DNA of 64,000 bases from Dipylidium caninum (lineage: Eukaryota > Platyhelminthes > Cestoda > Cyclophyllidea > Dipylidiidae), in assembly GCA_017562135.1 (NCBI GenBank), contig QEYB01000229.1, positions 434,001-498,000 on the forward strand, written 5' to 3'. How positions within the stretch are numbered: the first letter of the stretch is position 1; each line of letters starts with the position of its first letter. Below, piece by piece: positions 61,599 through 64,000 of the stretch. Below the pieces are notes generated by a model that was not told the DNA's origin, did not search any database, and was given only the letters and a program-made list of their open reading frames with translations. A program made the position numbers and the translations under genes.

Positions 61599-64000
61599 AT
61601 GTCAAACAAATCGTTGGTGTGGAATATGGATCTTCCGGTGGCCTACGAGGGCCCCATTCAAACCAACCTGGAGGTTTTGCGGCTCCACAAGAGGCGGAAG
61701 ACGCCCCACTATAAGCGGGTGATGGAGCGCATTTTCTATCAGACCAAAGTCAGTCCCGAATGTCCTGTAACAGTTAAAATCTTTGACGACAGAATGGAAT
61801 TTTATCCCCTCTACTGGCGAAAGGTTCCTCTCCCCGAAATTAAGTACGCGGATGTGCTCAATGTCCTCTCCTCCCGTGACCGCCGGAAGGTGTTGGTAGT
61901 GGCGATTCCCGGGGAGGATAAGAACAGAGTGTGGATTGTAGGGATGCGTTTTCACGAGGAGGATCCTCTGGAGCGATACGGGGAGCGTTCAAACCTGCTG
62001 GCAAATCGCATGCCCTCCCCGGTCGAGTCGGAGGAGAGCGAGGCCCCGACGTCGCCCGAGTTGGAGGCCTCTCAGGCCAGTCCCCTGCCCTCCGCCGTCG
62101 AGATCGTTGAGATCGAGGCCCCGGCGTCGTCTGAGTCGGAGTCCTCTCCGGCTTCGGATTCTGTTGAATTGGAACGTCTGGTTGAGGCAATCTATGCCGA
62201 ATCAACCGAAGTACCGACCGCGGAGACGCAAATCGGTGAGGAGATTCCGCTCAAGACCCCCGCCGCCGAATATGTGGGATGCGAAACAGAATCCTACGTC
62301 TGTTACTCCGCGCCCGATCGCGAGGAGATGCGTGAGCTCAAAACTCTAACTGTAGCCGATGTTAAGGGCTCGTTGGCTCACTTAACCTGGACCGGCGCTC
62401 GACTCCCTCCTCCACCCTCGCAGAAAAGGCTCCCTGAAACCCCCACTGACCGGGACTACGACGACGGTGACGATGACGATGACGGATACTACATGGTGAT
62501 GCCTGAACGTGTCGAGAAAAAGAGCCCGCAGAAGGCTTTAGACAATCAAATTGTACTGAGAGAAGTTAGAAAAAATGATTTCTTTTTGGTGATTAAGGAA
62601 CCGGTGGAGGGCGCATTGTCTCGTGACTTGACTCTGATTAAAGCGGTGGTTGATAATTCGGGGAAGAATGTTCCCGTGCAGCTTCGTGATAACCTTCGGG
62701 ATTCCTGGAGGTTGGACGCCTTTAAAGTTCCCGATATCTCGGAAGAGGAGGCGGAAGAAGAAGAAGACGATGGAGAGGAGGAGGAAGAGGAGGAGAAGCT
62801 GCCAGAACTCACCGTCACATCATTGAACAACGAGTCAAAATTCAGAGGTGCGCCACTGCGGCACTTTCACTTAACACCCTTGAAGTATTCGACGCCCCGT
62901 CGAGGAGGCGCCTTGGCGAAACCGAGAGCAGCGACTAAGCGACTGCCGAGCGGCTAATTCTTGTCCCATTGGACGAACCTCACGAACCCGGTGAAAAACT
63001 TGTTGTCGTGAAACGCAGCTCCGGTGGGCACAGACGCGGTGTCACTGTTGTGGTCGAAAACGACGATGCCAGACGGGAGGGGAAGGAAGACAAAGAAGAA
63101 GAAGACGACAAGGACGACGACGGAGATGATGATGATGATGATGATGTATATGAGGAAGTGGTTAGTGAGATAATGCGCCCAAAATGTCGCCAGGTACGAC
63201 TAAAGGCACCAGCAACACACCAGCAAAGTGGACGAAGATCGTTTTCTCTGGAAACTCTGCCAAACTCTGAGGAAGAATACGAAAACTGGGATGGGGGAGA
63301 CGAGAACACCTACGAGTGTGTGGATTCAGATGAAAGCGAAGTCACGCTGGTGCCGCTGAACCTACCGCCAGGTGAGAAGGGGAAAGCGCGTTTCAGCTGT
63401 CGAGAGCGAAAGTCAACAGCCTCCCGCAAGCAAGGCAGAAAGGAGCGATTTAGGCGGACCACCGTCGAAGTCGACGACAACTTCATCGTCAGTAAGGAGT
63501 TGGAGACATCCTACATGTTTATCCCGGATGGTAAAATTGACTTCGGGAGGTTCTTCAACACCTCCAAGTTGCCTGACAGAGTCATTAAGGTGGAGGAGGA
63601 GGAGGAGGAGGAAGAGAACGGAAGCAGTGCTTCTGCGGAGAGCGCTTCTTCGGAAGACGGGTGCCCAAGGATCCAGAGCTCCCCTTCGAGAGTGGGGAAA
63701 TGCAAATCGCCGGCGAAGACCACAATTTCACGTGAGGACGCCACTTCTCTGGGAGACACAAATTCGTCGTCGGTGTGCTGGGACAGTGACACAATCCTGC
63801 CCTCCACTGCCTACGGGAAGGTCATACGGGTTGGCGAGGTTTCCGGGGTAGGAGGAAAGGCGAGCGATTCGTTGCTTTACCCAACTGCGTCCTCTCAGTA
63901 TGCCGCCACCTGCGTCGAAGTGAACAGCTCGCGGAGCGCAGCCGTGGCCTCCCCAATCGTGGTGGCTTTTCGAGATCTCGACGCGGACGAGGTGTCAGTG
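61599..64000 (+). CDS. Large acidic protein with possible PTB-like N-terminus, partial (runs off right edge)
   Basis: Exon 1 is open from ATG 61599 (MSNKSLVWNMDLPVAYEG). A longer ATG at 61545 is less likely. Residues 15-125 form a compact domain: KTPHYKRVMERIFYQ helix, VTVKIFDDRMEFYPLYW, KVPLPEIKYADVLNVLSS, KVLVVAIPG, NRVWIVGMRF, an order of strands like a PTB/PH domain. Then come Ser/Glu/Pro-rich and acidic runs (DDDDD, EEEDDGEEEEEEE). The exon 1 frame stops at 62955-62957, but another frame is open from 62939 to the window end (over 350 codons) with the same acidic style. A 92-base intron, AGAG|GTGCGC at 62848 to ACTAAG at 62939, joins the two in phase (1 to 2). The acceptor lacks a pyrimidine tract, so a one-base frameshift is the alternative. 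Function unknown. Confidence 0.7.
63125..63146 (+). repeat. GAT microsatellite inside coding sequence
   Basis: About seven GAT units encode a poly-Asp run in the acidic protein. A GAG run at 63593-63615 encodes poly-Glu. Such tracts can vary in length between alleles. Confidence 0.85.

Noticed and set aside
1..64000. CRISPR arrays, phage genes or bacterial operons
   Set aside because: No regularly spaced repeats and no bacterial-type gene strings; every recognised gene is split by spliceosomal introns.

Overview
The window is nuclear DNA of an invertebrate metazoan. Genes are split by GT-AG introns from under 100 bp to about 4 kb, and several encode animal or eukaryotic proteins I can recognise: a BRMS1/Sds3-type Sin3-HDAC subunit, an ESCO cohesin acetyltransferase, a citron-type kinase, ARMC9 and dTMP kinase. 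Gene style, divergence and intron sizes would suit a parasitic flatworm such as a tapeworm, but nothing here proves the clade. There is no CRISPR array, prokaryotic operon, tRNA, rRNA or intact autonomous transposon that I could support.

Layout. 1-7 kb: a BRMS1-like gene (+) with three clear exons; its 3' end is not resolved. 7-10 kb: mostly empty. 10.3-11.3 kb: a compact two-exon ESCO acetyltransferase (-). 13.1-18.7 kb: a citron-kinase-like gene (-), 14 exons, with kinase domain, AGC tail and coiled coil. 19.0-32.3 kb: ARMC9 (+), head to head with the kinase gene; fourteen exons join in frame. 33.0-34.2 and 37.6-38.7 kb: two tandem dTMP kinase genes (-) inside a segmental duplication. 38.8-61.5 kb: a more GC-rich, gene-poor region with old repeats, orphan open stretches and one two-exon gene (-, 54-55.3 kb) encoding a possible PTB-like protein. 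61.6-64 kb: the start of a large acidic protein (+), also with a possible PTB-like N-terminus, running off the right edge.

If the family calls hold, the products belong to separate processes: histone deacetylase repression (BRMS1-like), sister-chromatid cohesion (ESCO), cytokinesis (citron kinase), cilia (ARMC9) and dTTP synthesis (dTMP kinase). I see no single pathway linking them. The points most worth a second look are a one-base reading-frame break and an HRD-to-HCD change in the kinase core, the loss of the citron C-terminal domains, the diverging dTMP kinase pair, an A-B-A' repeat module in an ARMC9 intron that carries a splice site plus a short open stretch, and the two unrecognised genes at the right end.

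Exon borders were read by hand from frame continuity, GT/AG sites and remembered family sequence. They are strong where phases join and a homologous motif crosses the junction (ARMC9, ESCO, dTMP kinase, most of the kinase gene), and weak where stated.
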